From Simmondsia chinensis (lineage: Eukaryota; Streptophyta; Magnoliopsida; Caryophyllales; Simmondsiaceae): 64,000 bases of DNA. The DNA lies in the NCBI GenBank assembly GCA_018398585.1, contig JAGTTD010000001.1:33244438-33308437 (forward strand), in the 5' to 3' direction. A program made the position numbers and the translations under genes. Below the pieces are notes generated by a model. It was not told the DNA's origin and did no database searches. It worked only from the letters and a program-made list of their open reading frames with translations. Shown piece after piece: positions 46,590 to 59,500 of this stretch (position 1 is its first letter; each line of letters opens with the position of its first letter).

Positions 46590-48850
46590 TTAGCCCTGAA
46601 TGGATCCCCGCCTGAGTGTCCTCTTGAGCAAAGCCCTATAGCACGAAGGGATGAACCGAGTCATGGCAATTATAGTGAGAGCAGTGGTGATGATGACATC
46701 CTGGATGATGAACATATCAGGTTGGATGGTCATTCTCGGAAGAGTTTCAAGGATATGCTTAAACGCCATTTAGAGATTATGGACCAAAGAGTCCAACAAA
46801 CAATGAGAGAAGCCTTTGAGAGACAACGTGATGAAACAGAGAGCAATCTAGCTACCTAGCGCGAAAACTCTGCTGCCATGAGAACCGTGATAAATATCGT
46901 TGGAACCTAAATGAATGACAGGCCTCATAGAGGGACTGATAGAGCCTTAGTTGAAATGAACTCAACCTTGTCTTCTACTACTATCCTTAATTCTAAGGAC
47001 GTGGAAAGAGAGAAAATAGTTGGGGTCGAGCCTATCTTGGTGAGAGAGGCTGAGGCTCACAATGGCTTAGTTCAAGCCATTAGAGAGTATATATCAAGCA
47101 ACTTAGGCCTACACCTCCTCTGTAAACATCAACAGGATATGCTCGCGAGGCTCCTTCGGGTTCACGATTACCAATAACTCATGTTGACCATATTGTCCCT
47201 AAGAGAACAGAAAACCTAGTTATGGCTAACACAAGTGTCCTACACTTGAATATGGCCATAGGAACAACGCACCCCTTATGGTTGCTGACCCACCCTTGAT
47301 ATTAGAGTTTTTCTTTGGCCTTAAGCGATCTCAATGCCATTATACTAGTGTCGCCTATCCCTATGACAGGGAGGCAAAACTGCTCATACCCTCCTTAGGT
47401 AGTAGAGGATGCCTCGAGACCTACTCAAAGCCTCAAAGTAGGAATGCAAGGAAAGGTACCCACTTTTAGGAGCCAACCTCTCTTTCCTAGATCTCTTTAT
47501 GCTTACCACACTAGGGGGCAAGTTAACCACCCACTTCCTCAAGATCATGAGTTGGGGACTAATCAAGCAAGAATGAACCAACATCCTGCTAATATTGGTC
47601 CTCTCCCAGGCATGTTGTACAACCCAGGTCCTACTAGGTCATATTTCATGGCCAACCAAGCGTATGGCTAAATTGATCAGGGGGGTTACCATGGGTTTGG
47701 AGGGCAACAACCATTCCCACACTCGATTGTGATTGGTGCTCAGGGGTATCCTATAGATCCCCCTCAAAATCTTAACCCACTTAGGGGCAGTGGCAAGTGC
47801 ACAATCATGCGCCTAACTTATCCCTCCAAGACCAAGTGGCTGCCCTCATTGAGAAAATATATGGGCTAGGTCTCAGAAGGGTCAATAGACCCTTGTCCAG
47901 TACAACTTACCCTGACTACATAGACAGAGGCTATCTTATTCCATGAGGATATAAAATCCTCAAGTTTACGAAGATTCTCTGGAGAAGGGACTGTGCCTTC
48001 CCTAGAGCACTTGGAAAGATTCAATTGCCAGTGTAGGGAAACAGCTAATAATCAGTTCCTCAGGTGGAGGCTGTTCTCTTGTTCCTTAACTGGGACCAAT
48101 TTTTAGTGATGCATTAGCCTACAGGCTAATTCCATCTATTGCTTGGATGAAGTGGCTCGGCAATTCAAGGCTCAATACCCAAGAATGGAACTACGAAGTT
48201 CTATGTTTGACTTGGCTCGATTAAGACAAAAGCTAGGTGAATTAGTGGAAGATTACATTAACTGGTTCAGGAGAGCCAGGTCAAAATGTAATGTAGCGCT
48301 TCCTGAAGTTTAATATGCCAAGCTGGCCTTGAATGGCTTAGGTCTTGAATTTCGGAAGAAATTCGAAGGCTCTAACTTCACTGCACTCTTACAACTGGTA
48401 GAATCTGCCAGTAAATACGAGGTCATCTTAAAAGAAGAAGTCTTGAAGAAAAATAGCGTGTATGGGACTTACGTACACGAACTAATCGAAGAGGATGAAT
48501 ATCCTCCATATGAGATTGACGTCGCTGAATACGTCAAGGGACCTCCTATTGTTTTCAATCCTTTGGTTAAGAAGGATATCAAAGCCAGGAAGTCTTATCA
48601 ATCCCTAGATTTGAGAAAATTCTCATTTGACCTCTTAAGAGCCAATGTAATAATCGATTGGCTTGAGGCAAATAGCAGGCTCCAGATCAGGGGTAAACAT
48701 AAAAGCCTGACCTAAATTCTAGTGAAGGAAAGGTATATTGTAAATGGCACAATTCATTGACCCATTAAACGAAGAACTGCATCATGCTTAGAAACATGAT
48801 TCAGGATGCCATGGAAGAAAGGGAATTGATCTTCCTGGAGAAGGATAGAT
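46590..48850 (+). pseudogene. gag of a Tat-type Ty3/gypsy element (broken)
   Basis: The N-terminal part has acidic, low-complexity text and a helix-rich segment (MDQRVQQTMREAFERQ, about 46780-46830). The retrotransposon gag domain lies at about 47980-48420: SLEHLERFNCQCRE, a DLARLRQKLGE-VEDYINWF stretch (about 48213-48268), then YAKLALNGLGLEFRKKFEGSNF (about 48315-48380). A post-gag segment with RKSYQSLDLRKFSFDLL follows (about 48586), and NMIQDAMEERELIF near 48785, typical of the large Tat/Ogre gag. Several stops and at least two frame changes are present. No protease or RT follows because element E interrupts. Confidence 0.8.
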
Positions 48851-49805
48851 GGACAAAGATAAAGCTTTCTTCCCTAGTCATGCCTAAGTTAATAAAATTA
48901 AGGTAGCAAAGCCTTATGATTCCTATAAAAGCCAAACGAATGGCAGATCTCTGTGTTGGAGGGGTACAAAAAAAAAAAAAGTCTTGTTGTATTATTTGAT
49001 AGGCTGCTGGAGTTAGGAACACTAAGGTTCCCCAGAACTTCGGTGAGGTCACCAAAAGATTAATGCAAGTGGCATATCACGGCTGAACATCTGACATGCG
49101 ATTGTGTTACATTTAGTAGGTTTCTAAAGGCAATTAGAAGAAGAAATTATTCTTCTCTCTAAGGAAGAAGAGTTCGCCATGGGAATTCTTACTAATGACA
49201 ATTCGCAGATAGTTTTTGCTCCCAAGAAGCAGGCGTCGAGGAAGCTCTTGCACCTTACACATGACCTCTATAGGGTTTGTGGCCATAAGTTGATTTCTAA
49301 AATGAAGAAGCTGAGCCTTTACCCAAACAGAATGACGGCTCCCACAACAAAGACATCACTAATGGGACGTCATCAAGGTGTTACTTTAATGACCCAGATC
49401 ATTGCGAGGACTAGGCATCCAAGCAGAAATCCAAAATACCAGCTACTAGATGTAAACACCAAGCAACGACCACAACAGTTAGGACACCGGCCTTCCAAGG
49501 TACGATTTGGTAATATCTGGAGGAGGAGTCACTTGATCAAGAGGAGGTTAGTCCCTCTAATCTGACTCAATCCCAATAAGGAAGGCAACTACGGAAAAAG
49601 CAGCTTAGCGAAGGACTCTACTCGATACTTGCTTAACTAGGTTCTCTCAAGAGGAATCCAGGCTGCACAAGGGCAAGCAAACTGAGCCTATGGATCTTAA
49701 AGGCCCAACAACTGATTCTGAGCTTGTTTCTGCTGCCGAAAAAGGGCAACCACACAAGAAGATTGAGAGATGGAACAATATCTCATCTTCTTAATAGCAA
49801 GAATC
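48851..49805 (+). other. Tat-type internal region, unassigned
   Basis: Continues from gag with an open stretch at 49179-49565 rich in basic residues and Thr. I recognise no protease or RT motif. It ends at the LTR of element E. Confidence 0.45.
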
Positions 49806-50147
49806 TGTTACGTTTTCCTTTAATATTGTTGATGTAATAAATTGCATATGGCTTGTATTGGTTTGAATTGCTTTTGGCTCCAGAATTAGTTAGCCTTAGG
49901 TCCGGTTGTTAGCTTTTGGGTGGGAACTTGGCTTTGTGTTAGGAATTTGATTGTTTATTTCAAATTCCCTTTAAATAGGTTGATCTTGTGTATTGTTGTG
50001 GTATTCAATGAAAATTACTCTTCTCTATGAGATAAACTTCTCTTCTCATCTTATTCTCTCTCTATTTCCTCATCTCCTCTCAATTCTTTCTCATACCTTA
50101 CTCTCTTTCCCTTAGGTTAAGATCAAGGTCCAATCTCGATCATAACA
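49806..50147 (+). repeat. 5' LTR of element E
   Basis: 342 bp from tgttacg to cataaca, followed by a primer site. There is no partner in the window. A TATA-like ttaaatagg lies near 49971. A tttgggtgggaac word near 49915 looks like a mutated form of the E2F-type motif found in B and D. Confidence 0.82.
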
Positions 50148-50163
50148 ATTGGTATCAGAGCCT
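50148..50163 (+). promoter_or_regulatory. Primer-binding site of element E
   Basis: attggtatcagagcct immediately follows the LTR, the initiator tRNA-Met site. Confidence 0.92.
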
Positions 50164-50193
50164 CGTGGCTTCCCAAATTCAGGTAAAATAGCA

Positions 50194-50801
50194 ATGTCAT
50201 CCGAGGTAGCATTAGCAGGTGGTGTAACCACCAAATCGGCTGCAGCCAGAGCAGCTACCAGACCTCCGATTGCTAAAGTAGTTGGCGGCAATGATCCTGC
50301 AAGTTAAAAGGTTGTCACAAAGAATGTTTTGGAGAATCAATTTAAGGCTTGGAGTGAGTACATGATTGATCGACTCAAGGTGTCATAAGTGGAGTCAGTT
50401 CAGATGTTGCAGCAGCAATGGGAGGAGAAACTGGAACAAAGATCTCAGCAGGTCGAACTAAAGTTCTCTGATCAGCTCACACGACAGGCACAAGAGTTGG
50501 AGGAGAAGATTGCAATGAGGTTTGATCGAGAATTGCAACAATTGGATGTGAAATTAGCAGAAATTCGTGAGCAATTCAGGAGGCCTAATCCTCCATTGGT
50601 TCCGGATCCTTTGATACCAGCTAGTGTGCTTCAACCTGGTTCCTCATTGAGAGCTGAAACATTAAACTGTGAAGATGGAGTTCCAGTTAGGACTCAAGAA
50701 GCAGCTAATTCTGAAAGACATGAGCACAGTGAGCATGATCGACCTCGACCTCCATACTGGACTGAAATAGCAGAAGGCCGGACATCAGAAATGGAACATA
50801 C
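50194..50801 (+). pseudogene. gag of element E, first part
   Basis: Starts ATG at 50194 (MSSEVALAGG) with an Ala-rich N-terminus, then a long Glu/Gln/Arg coiled coil (about 50389-50590). Two in-frame stops (about 50305 and 50386) interrupt it, but the frame does not change. It ends where element D is inserted; the frame continues correctly at 56572 once D and one copy of its 5-bp duplication are discounted. Confidence 0.88.
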
Positions 50802-51223
50802 TGTTACAAATTAATAAATTTCACTTGTAATACATTTAATTTCTTAGTATTACTTTTATTAGAGTCTATATGATGTTTCACATTTAAAAAGAGCACCAGT
50901 TAAATATGTTTTTAAGCTCCAAACATCAGCAGTGCACACGCAAAGTATCTGTGCAGAATTAGTTACTGATTTGGGCGGGAAAGGTTGTTACAGCATAGGG
51001 GGTTAGGCGGGAAATCCATTAGAGGGTTTTGTGATCTGATTCTTTGTATAAATTGAGTGATTAAAGTGTAATTTGATTATCCAATTAAATGAAATCTTAT
51101 TCCTAAGGGTAATTATCTAATTGTCATCTCCTTTCTCTATTTTCTCATCCCCTTCCCTTCTTTTCTCACCTCAAACTCTCTTCTACAAAGTTAGGTTTTC
51201 AAATTAATTTTGGAAAGTTAACA
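50802..51223 (+). repeat. 5' LTR of element D
   Basis: 422 bp, TG...CA ends. E2F-type words at 50970-50982 (with one extra G) and 51006-51014, and a TATA-like tataaatt near 51048. Confidence 0.95.
51006..51014 (+). promoter_or_regulatory. E2F-type site in D 5' LTR
   Basis: ggcgggaaa about 35 bp upstream of the TATA-like box, with a second similar word at 50970-50982. Matches the GCGGGAAA core of plant E2F sites. Confidence 0.5.
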
Positions 51224-51237
51224 ATTGGTATCAGAGC
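51224..51237 (+). promoter_or_regulatory. Primer-binding site of element D
   Basis: attggtatcagagc directly after the 5' LTR. Confidence 0.92.
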
Positions 51238-51301
51238 TAGTTTAATAATCCCTTAATTGATTAAGCTAGCAAAAAAATCAGAAAACAAGAAAAAAAAAAT
51301 C

Positions 51302-54300
51302 ATGGCTGATGGACTTCGGACCAAAACAGGAGCTGGTGGTTTGAATGTGGATACTTCCAATGAACTTCGTGATCAAATAAAACACATGGAAGCCAAGTTT
51401 GATCAACAATTTGCTGAAAATTGAAGCCAAACTGAAGGGATTCAGCAAATCCTGAAGATGTTGGTGGAAAAAGATGAAAAAAGAGATGACCGGCTGCAGA
51501 AATTGGAGGAACGACTTGAGAATTTGCAAAGATCAGATGAACAAGCAAAGAGATTCAAGTGTTGAAGCCATCCTTAAACCAGCAAGCTAGATTCACTAAG
51601 CAACTGAAGCCGATCAGCAGCACGCAAGTGCAGAACCGCAGCAAGTCAGCACAGACAAATCTCATGATGGAATGCACACCCGAGGTAAATCTCCTATGTT
51701 GCAACCTGGTGTAGGACCTTCAATTAACATTAGATCAGTTGCAAATCAACCTATTTGACCTGAAATTAATATAGAAAATCAAGATTGAGCTTCTGGACCT
51801 GTTAACTACCGAACCTATGCTGAAAATTCAGAACAGAAAAACAGGCCACATTTCTCTGTTATGCACCAAAATGTTGCAGCCGATGTGTTTGATCATATTG
51901 ATAGACCACCTGATCAATCATATCAGCATAGAACCGTGACCAATGACAATACAATTGGGGGTAGGAGTGGTTCTTACAGGCAGCCAAGGGTAGAAATTGA
52001 TCCATTTGATGGAAAGCAACCGGAATCTTGGCTTAGGAGGTGTGATCGATAATTTTTTATATTACAATATACCTGAGGAGGAGAAGCTCCAGCTAGCCGC
52101 AGTCCATTTTCATGGCGATCATGAGGTTTGGTACTATAGTTTATTGAAAAGCAAACCACATCTTTCTTGGGGCCAATTCGTAGAAGAGATGTGTGAACTG
52201 TATGGAGAAGGAGAATCAACGGATGTTGTGGACAACTTCAACAAGTTGGTCCAAACATCAAGTGTGAGAGAATACATGCTTAGATTTGAGAATTTGAGAG
52301 CAAATTTGATGTCAGTTCTGGCCATTGCTCCCGAGGATGCCGAATCCTTCTATGTTTCTTGCTTTGTGAGTGGCCTTAAGCCTAGGATCAAAAACATGGT
52401 GAAAACCATTGGTCCTAAGACTTTGTCAAGTGCTTAAAACAAGGCAAAGTTGATAGAAGCAACTCAAGTCCCTTCATATGACAAAGGGAAGCACCAAATC
52501 AGCAACAAACCGAGACAGTTGCAGCAGAACAAGAACTTCGGCAGTAAAAGCAGTGACAGAATTTCAGCAAGACTTTGTTTTCGTTGCAACCAACTGTATC
52601 AGCCCAGGCATAGGTGCAAATCACAAGCACTTATGTATGCAAAAGGTAGCCGAGTTCCGGATGAAGCTGACAGTACCGAATCTGATGCAGATTTGGAGGA
52701 GACTGAATGTAATTTACAAGGCAACTCAAGTGATGACGAGGTCGAGATCTCCATGAAGGCTCTAACCGGAAGTGGGGCTCATAACACAATCAAAATCAAG
52801 GGACGGGCCGGAAAACACTCCATTATTATCCTCATTGATAGTGGAAGCACTTACAGTTTTGTTGACCCGAAGTTGATCAAGAAGGTCAAACACGAAGTGA
52901 CGAAAACTCATCCTTTGGCAGTCATGGTAGCTGATGGGAACTCTTGGACAACACAAAAAAAGTGCATAACCTTCCCTTGGTCTATGCAAGGCCATCATTT
53001 CACTTTCGATTTCCGAGTGATTCCCTTGGGAGGTTGCGACATGGTGCTTGGAGTAGATTGGATGAGGACTTTCAACCCGGTTGTCTTTGATTTTGACAAA
53101 ATGATCGTGGCCTTTGAAGTTCATGGCACCAAGGTGTCCTTGTAAGGCATGTCCGAAGAAGCTCAGCTCAAATTGATCGAGGCAAAGGATGTGCAAGGTG
53201 GAATTAAAAAGAAGGCTATTCAATGGATTGGGCACTTGTTCATGTTTAGTTCAATTATACAGCAGCCGGACCCTCCTCCTGATGTACAGTGCTTGATTAA
53301 TGAGTTCGGGGACATCTTTGAGGAGCCTAAAAGTCTCCCTCCTCAAAGAAGTGTGGATCATGCCATACCCTTATGAGGAAATGCCGATCCGTTCAAAATT
53401 AGGCCATACCGGTACCCTCATGGCCAAAAGGCCGAAATAGAGAGACAAGTGGAGGAGCTTCTTCGGTTAAGCTTCATCAAACCGAGTCGAAGTCCTTTTC
53501 CTTCACCCGTGATCCTTGTGAAGAAGAAGGATGGGATAGCCCGAATGTGCATAGATTATCGTCGGTTGAATACTTTAACCGTGAAAGACAAGTTCCCGAT
53601 CCTGGTCATAGATGACTTGCTTGACGAACTTCATGGGGCGTGCTTCTTTTCCAAGCTAGACTTAAGGCAAGGGTACCATCAGATCCAAGTCCTTGAATCA
53701 GATATTTACAAAACCGCTTTTCAAACTCATCATGGCCATTGCGAGTTCGTTGTTATGCCTTTCGGTTTAACAAATGCTCCGGCCACCTTCCAAGCGGCTA
53801 TGAACGATGTCTTCAAGCCTTATTTGAGGAAGTCGGTGCTGGTGTTCTTTGACGACATACTGATCTATAGCTCCACATATGAAGCTCACCTCACACACCT
53901 TCGACAAGTGTTTGTCTTGATGCGACAAAACCGGTTTTTTGCAAAATTGTCCAAGTGTTCGTTTGCTCAAAGGAGGCTCGAATATTTGGGCCATATCATC
54001 TCATCAGAGGGAGTGGCTACTAATTCTAACAAGATCCGAGCAATGCAAGAATGGCCAATTCTGATCACCTTGAAGCAATTACGCAGATTCTTGGGGTTGA
54101 CCGGATATTACCGAAAATTCATTAAAGGTTATGGTTCCATTGCCAAACCTTTAATGGAGCTCTTGAAGAAGGACGCTTTTGGTTGGAATGAGAAGTCTCA
54201 AGCTGCTTTTGAAGCTCTCAAAACCGCTATGTGTGCAGCACCGGTTTCAACGATGCCGAATTTCACCGAAAGCTTTGTTTTGGAGACCGACGCAAGTGGG

Positions 54301-56116
54301 ACTGGTATTGGGGCTTTTCTCTCTCAAGGAGGAAGGCCTATTGCTTATTTAAGTCAGGATTTAAGTCCCAAACATCAGGCGATGTCGACATATGAAAAGG
54401 AGTACCTTACGATTCTCTTAGCCGTGGAAAAATGGAGGCATTATTTGGAGGGTCACAAATTCACCATTCGGACAGATCACCAAAGCCTCAAACATCTCCT
54501 TGAACAGAAGACCATGTCAAGAATTCAAAAGAAAGGCTTGATGAAAATGTTAGGCCTTGATTACGACATCGAGTATAGAAGTGGCAAAGAAAACGCAGCT
54601 GCAGATGCACTGTCAAGGCGTTTTGAGGACACTGTTTGAGGCTCATGCTCAGTCGTTTCGGTGGTAATTACTTCTTGGGTCGAAGAGCTACACAAGTCCT
54701 ACGAGGAAGATCCATTTGCTCGTGAAAAGCTGGCTGCTGCAGTGCTCCAGACCGACGCAAAATTTGCTACAGAACACCGTAACCTGACAGTTCAGAATGG
54801 ACTGTTGTGTGTTCAAGGCAAACTATATATTGGTTTTGCTACAGAATTGAGAAAACAGGTCATCCGAGCCTCACACGACGCTTCTTGGGGAGGTCACGAG
54901 GGTGTGGAAGGCACCTATCAACGAATTAAAGCATATTTCACATGGCCGAGCATGAAAAAAGATGTGAGCGACTATGTGAAGTGTTGTGAAGTTTGCCAAC
55001 AAACAAAGCTGGGAGATCCGCGATACAAGGGACTTCTTCAACCTCTTCCCATTCCGGATGGGGCTTGCATTCACATTAGTATGGATTTCATTGAGGGGCT
55101 ACCGAAATCCGAAGGCAAAGAGGTCATATGGGTCGTGGTGGATCTCTTCACCAAATATAGTCATTTTATTGCTCTTACTCGACCCGTTACTACTGAGAAG
55201 TTGGCAAAGCTCTTCCTCGACAACATCTACAAGCTACATGGGTTACCTCAGTCCATCGTATCAGACCGAGACAAAATCTTCACAAGTAACTTCTGGAGGG
55301 AATTGTTTAAGCTAATGGGAACCACGCTGGCTCTTAGTTCTTCCTACCATCCTCAAACGGATGGACAAACCGAACAAGTCAACCAATGTGTGGAGCAATA
55401 TCTTCGGAGTTTGGTCTTCTCGAGGCCCAAAGAGTGGAACCGTTGGCTTTCCTTAGCCGAATTTTGGTTCAACACACACTTCCATACAACCATTGGCACT
55501 ACACCCTTCCGAGCATTGTATGGATACTCTCCACCTTCTCCTATGATGATACAACAACCAAGAGTTGCTGATTCTGCAGCAACCGAACTGGTGTAGCAGA
55601 GGAATCAGCTCGTGCAATCGCTTAAGGACAATCTCCAACAAGCTCGGGCTCGAATGAAGCATTATGCGGATAAGAAGAGGGTAGACAAGAACTATCAAGT
55701 TGGGGACGTTTACCTCAAATTGCAACCCTATAGGCAATCAACTGTGGCTGTTCGACGCAACGTCAAATTGTGTGCTCGTTACTTCGGTCCTTACAAAATT
55801 CTGGAGAAAATTGGCAATGTGGCATACAAGCTCGACTTACCATTGCATTCGTACATTCACCCTATGTTTCATGTGCCCCTCCTTAAAAAAAATAGGTTAA
55901 GAGAAAATGCTGATATGACCCAAAAGCCGCCCATAGCTGAAGCAAATGGAGTTCTTCTGCAGCAACCGAACTTTGTCCAGTCCGAAAGAGTGCTGCAACT
56001 TAACAACAGGAAGATTCACCAAGTCCTAGTCACTTGGAGCAACTTAAACAAGAACTTTACACCATGGGAGGACTACAATTTCTTAAAAGAGTCTATTTCC
56101 GAGCTTCACTTCTTGA
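51302..56116 (+). pseudogene. gag-pol polyprotein of element D (broken)
   Basis: Starts ATG at 51302 (MADGLRTKTG) after an A-rich leader. Two frame changes lie in gag (near 51560 and near 52030). After that a single frame runs to the end with premature stops near 52435, 53143, 53374, 54637 and 55594. Domains: gag core (about 52060-52430), a CFRCNQ zinc knuckle (about 52575), retropepsin DSGSTYSF (about 52840), RT with [11 protein letters not shown] (about 53840), RNase H with [11 protein letters not shown] (about 54280), integrase zinc finger (about 54880-55010) and core with MDFIEGLP (about 55082), SDRDKIF (about 55261) and the Glu of TDGQTE (about 55365), then a chromodomain ending in TPWEDYN (about 56055-56080). 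Near 56090 the frame differs from element A, so the family stop (near 56114) is missed and translation would run into the LTR. Confidence 0.94.
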
Positions 56117-56130
56117 GGACAAGAAACTTC

Positions 56131-56145
56131 TCAAGACGGAGGGAA
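56131..56145 (+). promoter_or_regulatory. Polypurine tract of element D
   Basis: tcaagacggagggaa immediately before the 3' LTR, the same tract as in element A. Confidence 0.88.
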
Positions 56146-56566
56146 TGTTACAAATTAATAAATTTCACTTGTAATACATTTAATTTCTTAGTATTACTTT
56201 TATTAGAGTCTATATGATGTTTCACATTTAAAAAGAGCACCGGTTAACTATGTTTTTAAGCTCCAAACATCAGCAGTGCGCACGCAAAGTAGCTGTGCAG
56301 AATTAGTTACTGATTTGGCGGGAAAGATTATTACAGCACAGGGGGTTAGGCGGGAAATCTATTAGAGGGTTTTGTGATCTGATTCTTTGTATAAATTGAG
56401 TGATTAAAGTGTAATTTGATTATCCAATTAAATGAAATCTTATTCCTAAGGGAAATTCTCTAATTCTCATCTCCTTTCTCTATTTTCTCATCCCCTTCCC
56501 TTCTTTTCTCATCTCAAACTCTCTTCTACAAGGTTAGGATTCCAAATTAATTTTGGGAAGTTAACA
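56146..56566 (+). repeat. 3' LTR of element D
   Basis: 421-bp partner of 50802-51223. It has a perfect TTTGGCGGGAAA at 56314-56325 and ggcgggaaa at 56349-56357. Confidence 0.95.
56314..56325 (+). promoter_or_regulatory. E2F-type site in D 3' LTR
   Basis: TTTGGCGGGAAA, identical to the motif in both LTRs of element B, although the rest of the B and D LTRs differ greatly. Confidence 0.55.
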
Positions 56567-56571
56567 CATAC

Positions 56572-59500
56572 CTTCAGAAATCAAGGAGTTAGTGCTGGTC
56601 AGTTACACAGGCCACCTGATCCTTGGCAGCATCCACGTTCAGGCAGCAATGAGGATTTGTCCAATAGTCAAAGTAACAACCACAGACAGCCACGGTTGCA
56701 GATTGATGCGTTTGATGGTAAGCAACCACATTCATGGCTGAGAAGGTGTGAACGTTATTTTCTTTTTTATCAAATTGATGAATCAGAGAAAGTGCAAATT
56801 GCAGCTGTGTACTTGCTTGGTGATCATGAGGTGTGGTTCTATAGCTTGATAAGAAGTAGACCTTCCATTACTTGGTATGAATTTTCCAAGGCCTTATGTG
56901 CTCGTTATAGTGATGAGGATGATAGTAATATTGTGGACAAATTTAATAAAGTGAGGCAAGATTCAACTGTCAGGGAGTACATGACCAAGTTTGAGAATCT
57001 CCGAGCTAGCATTGTGACTGAAATTGAAGCATCTGAATCATACTATGTGTCAGCTTTCATAAGTGGTTTGAAGCCTAAGTTGAAGAACTTAGTTAAAGCC
57101 GTTGATCCCATTGACTTGTCCACAGCCTTTGCTAAAGCAATGCTTTATGAATCCACGATCATGACAGTAGGTGAGGCCCCTAGACCTCGTGGAAGTACCA
57201 CCAGATTTCAGCAAAATTCGATCGGGAATAGGTCTAACAGAGTGGAGGACAAGCCGCAGCAACAGAAGTCGTGCTTTCATTGTAATCAGCCTTACCAATT
57301 TGGTCACAAGTGCAATCCCAAGTTCCTCATGGCTGGGGAAGGTACTAATGGTAATGAACACCTTGATGAAGAGGAAATTGCGGATGAGGACATTGAGTCT
57401 GATCAGGAAAGTGTGCTTAGCTTAGAAGATGCTACGATAGAGATTTCAGTTAAGGCTCTTACCGGTAATGGAGCCCATAGCATAATCCGGATTAAAGGAA
57501 CAACTGGTAAGAGGTCCATTATCATTCTCATTGATAGTGGGAGTACTCATAACTTCATAGATCCTAAAGTTGTCAAGAAAGTGGGCCATGAGGTGATCAA
57601 AACTCATCCACTTGCAGTCACTATGGCTGATGGGAAGACAGTTACCACGCAGAACAAATGCCAAGGTTTCTCTGGTTAATGCAAGACAGCAAGTTCGGCT
57701 ACGACTTTAGAATACTTCCTTTGGGAGGGTGTGACATGGTACTTGGTGTGGATTGGATGAGATCCTATAGTCCGGTATTGTTTGATTATGCAAATCTATC
57801 GGTGTCATTTGATGTACATGGGTCCAAAGTCACACTATAGGGGATAGCTGAGCTGGCTCATTTGCAAGTCATTAAGGGCAGTAAGCTTAAGAAGGGCCTT
57901 CAAGGTTGCACTTACCAATGGGTGGGCCAATTGTTTGCTATTTCATCAGCAGAATTGATTGACATAATCGAGCCAGAGGTGCAGAATTTAGTAGCTGAGT
58001 TCGAAGTGCCTAAATCATTACCTCCTGAGAGGTGTTTTGATCATGAGATTCCTCTCAAGGAGGGTGCAGAGCCGGTCAAGATCAGACCCTATAGACATCC
58101 TCATGCTCACAAAATCGAGATAGAGAAGCAAGTGGATGAATTGCTTAAGACTAACTTCATACAAGTTAGTCATAGTCCCTTTGCTTCTCCGGTCATGCTT
58201 TTTAAGAAGGAAGATGGCACGGCACATATGTGTATTGATTATAAGCAACTCAACTCTATGACTGTGAAGGATAAGTTTCCTATACGAGTTATAGATGATT
58301 TGTTGGACGAATTATATGGGGCACAAGTTTTTTCCAAGCTGGACCTTCGGCAAGGATATCATCAGATTAGAGTGAGTGAGCCTGATGTGTATAAGACTGC
58401 ATTCCGGACGCATCATGGACACTTTGAATTTGTGGTTATGCCTTTTGGCTTGACCAACGCACCTGCAACTTTCCAGGTTCTCATGAATGATGTCTTCAAA
58501 CAATTTTTTAGGAATTTTGTATTAGTTTTCTTCGACGACATCCTCATTTATAGTGCAACTTTTGAGCAGCACTTGAAGCACCTGAGGGAGGTATTTTTTA
58601 TCATGGGTAAGCATAAATTATTTGCTAAATTGGCGAAGTGTTCATTTGCTCAAACACATCTGGAATATCTCGGTCATGTGATCTCTTGTGAGGGAGTTGC
58701 AACCAATCCTTCAAAAGTCCAAGCTATGAAGGACTGGGTTGTTCCGGTCTCATTGAAGCAGTTGAGGGGTTTTTTGGGGTTAACTGGCTATTACTGCAAG
58801 TTCATAGCTAACTATGGTGCCTTAGCCAAGCCCCTAATAGATTTGCTTAAGAAAGACTCCTTCAAATGGTCGAAAGAGGCACAAAAGGCTTTTGATGTTC
58901 TCAAATCTGCAATGTGCCAAGCACCAGTTTTGGCTATGCCGGATTTCTCTTCAAGCTTCATTTTGGAGACAGATGCTAATGGCAGTGGTATTAGAGCAGT
59001 ACTGTCTCAAGAAGGGAGACCTATAGCTTACCTCAGCCAAGCCTTGAGTGCAAAACATCAAGCTCTTTCCACATATGAGAAAGAGTACCTTGCCATTTTG
59101 CTTGCAGTTGATAAGTGGAGGCATTACTTAGATGGGCATCACTTCATTATTAAGACTGATCATCAAAGTCTTAAACACTTATTAGAGCAAAACATTATCA
59201 CAAGGATACAAAGGAAAGGGATATTGAAGATGTTGGGGTTGAATTATGATATTGAGTACAGAAAAGGCAAAGAGAATTGGGCCGCGGATGCTCTGTCACG
59301 CAAGTTTGAGGGCCATGAGCAGGGTTCCCTTGGAGCTATTTCTTTGATTTCTCCTACTTGGATGGAAGAGTTGCATCAGTCCTATGAGAATGATCCATTT
59401 GCTCAGGAATGTATAGCTACTTCTAGTATGGGCAAGACTGGTAATCTGGTTGCTAGTACATCTGTTACCCGAGGAATTATCAGAATTCAGGGGAAAGTGT

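Larger units (their letters stand above)
50802..56566 (+). mobile_element. Element D: Ty3/gypsy chromovirus nested in E
   Basis: 5,765-bp plus-strand element with 422- and 421-bp LTRs and perfect target duplications catac at 50797-50801 and 56567-56571. Same family as element A (LTR, gag, pol and polypurine tract all match). It is the youngest in its nest, being inside E, which is inside the Tat-type copy. It is the best preserved chromovirus of the window after E. Confidence 0.96.

Noticed and set aside
49179..49565. Open frame of 128 codons considered as a host gene
   Set aside because: It follows decayed Tat-type gag in the same orientation, has no start context or family match, and is cut off by element E shortly after.
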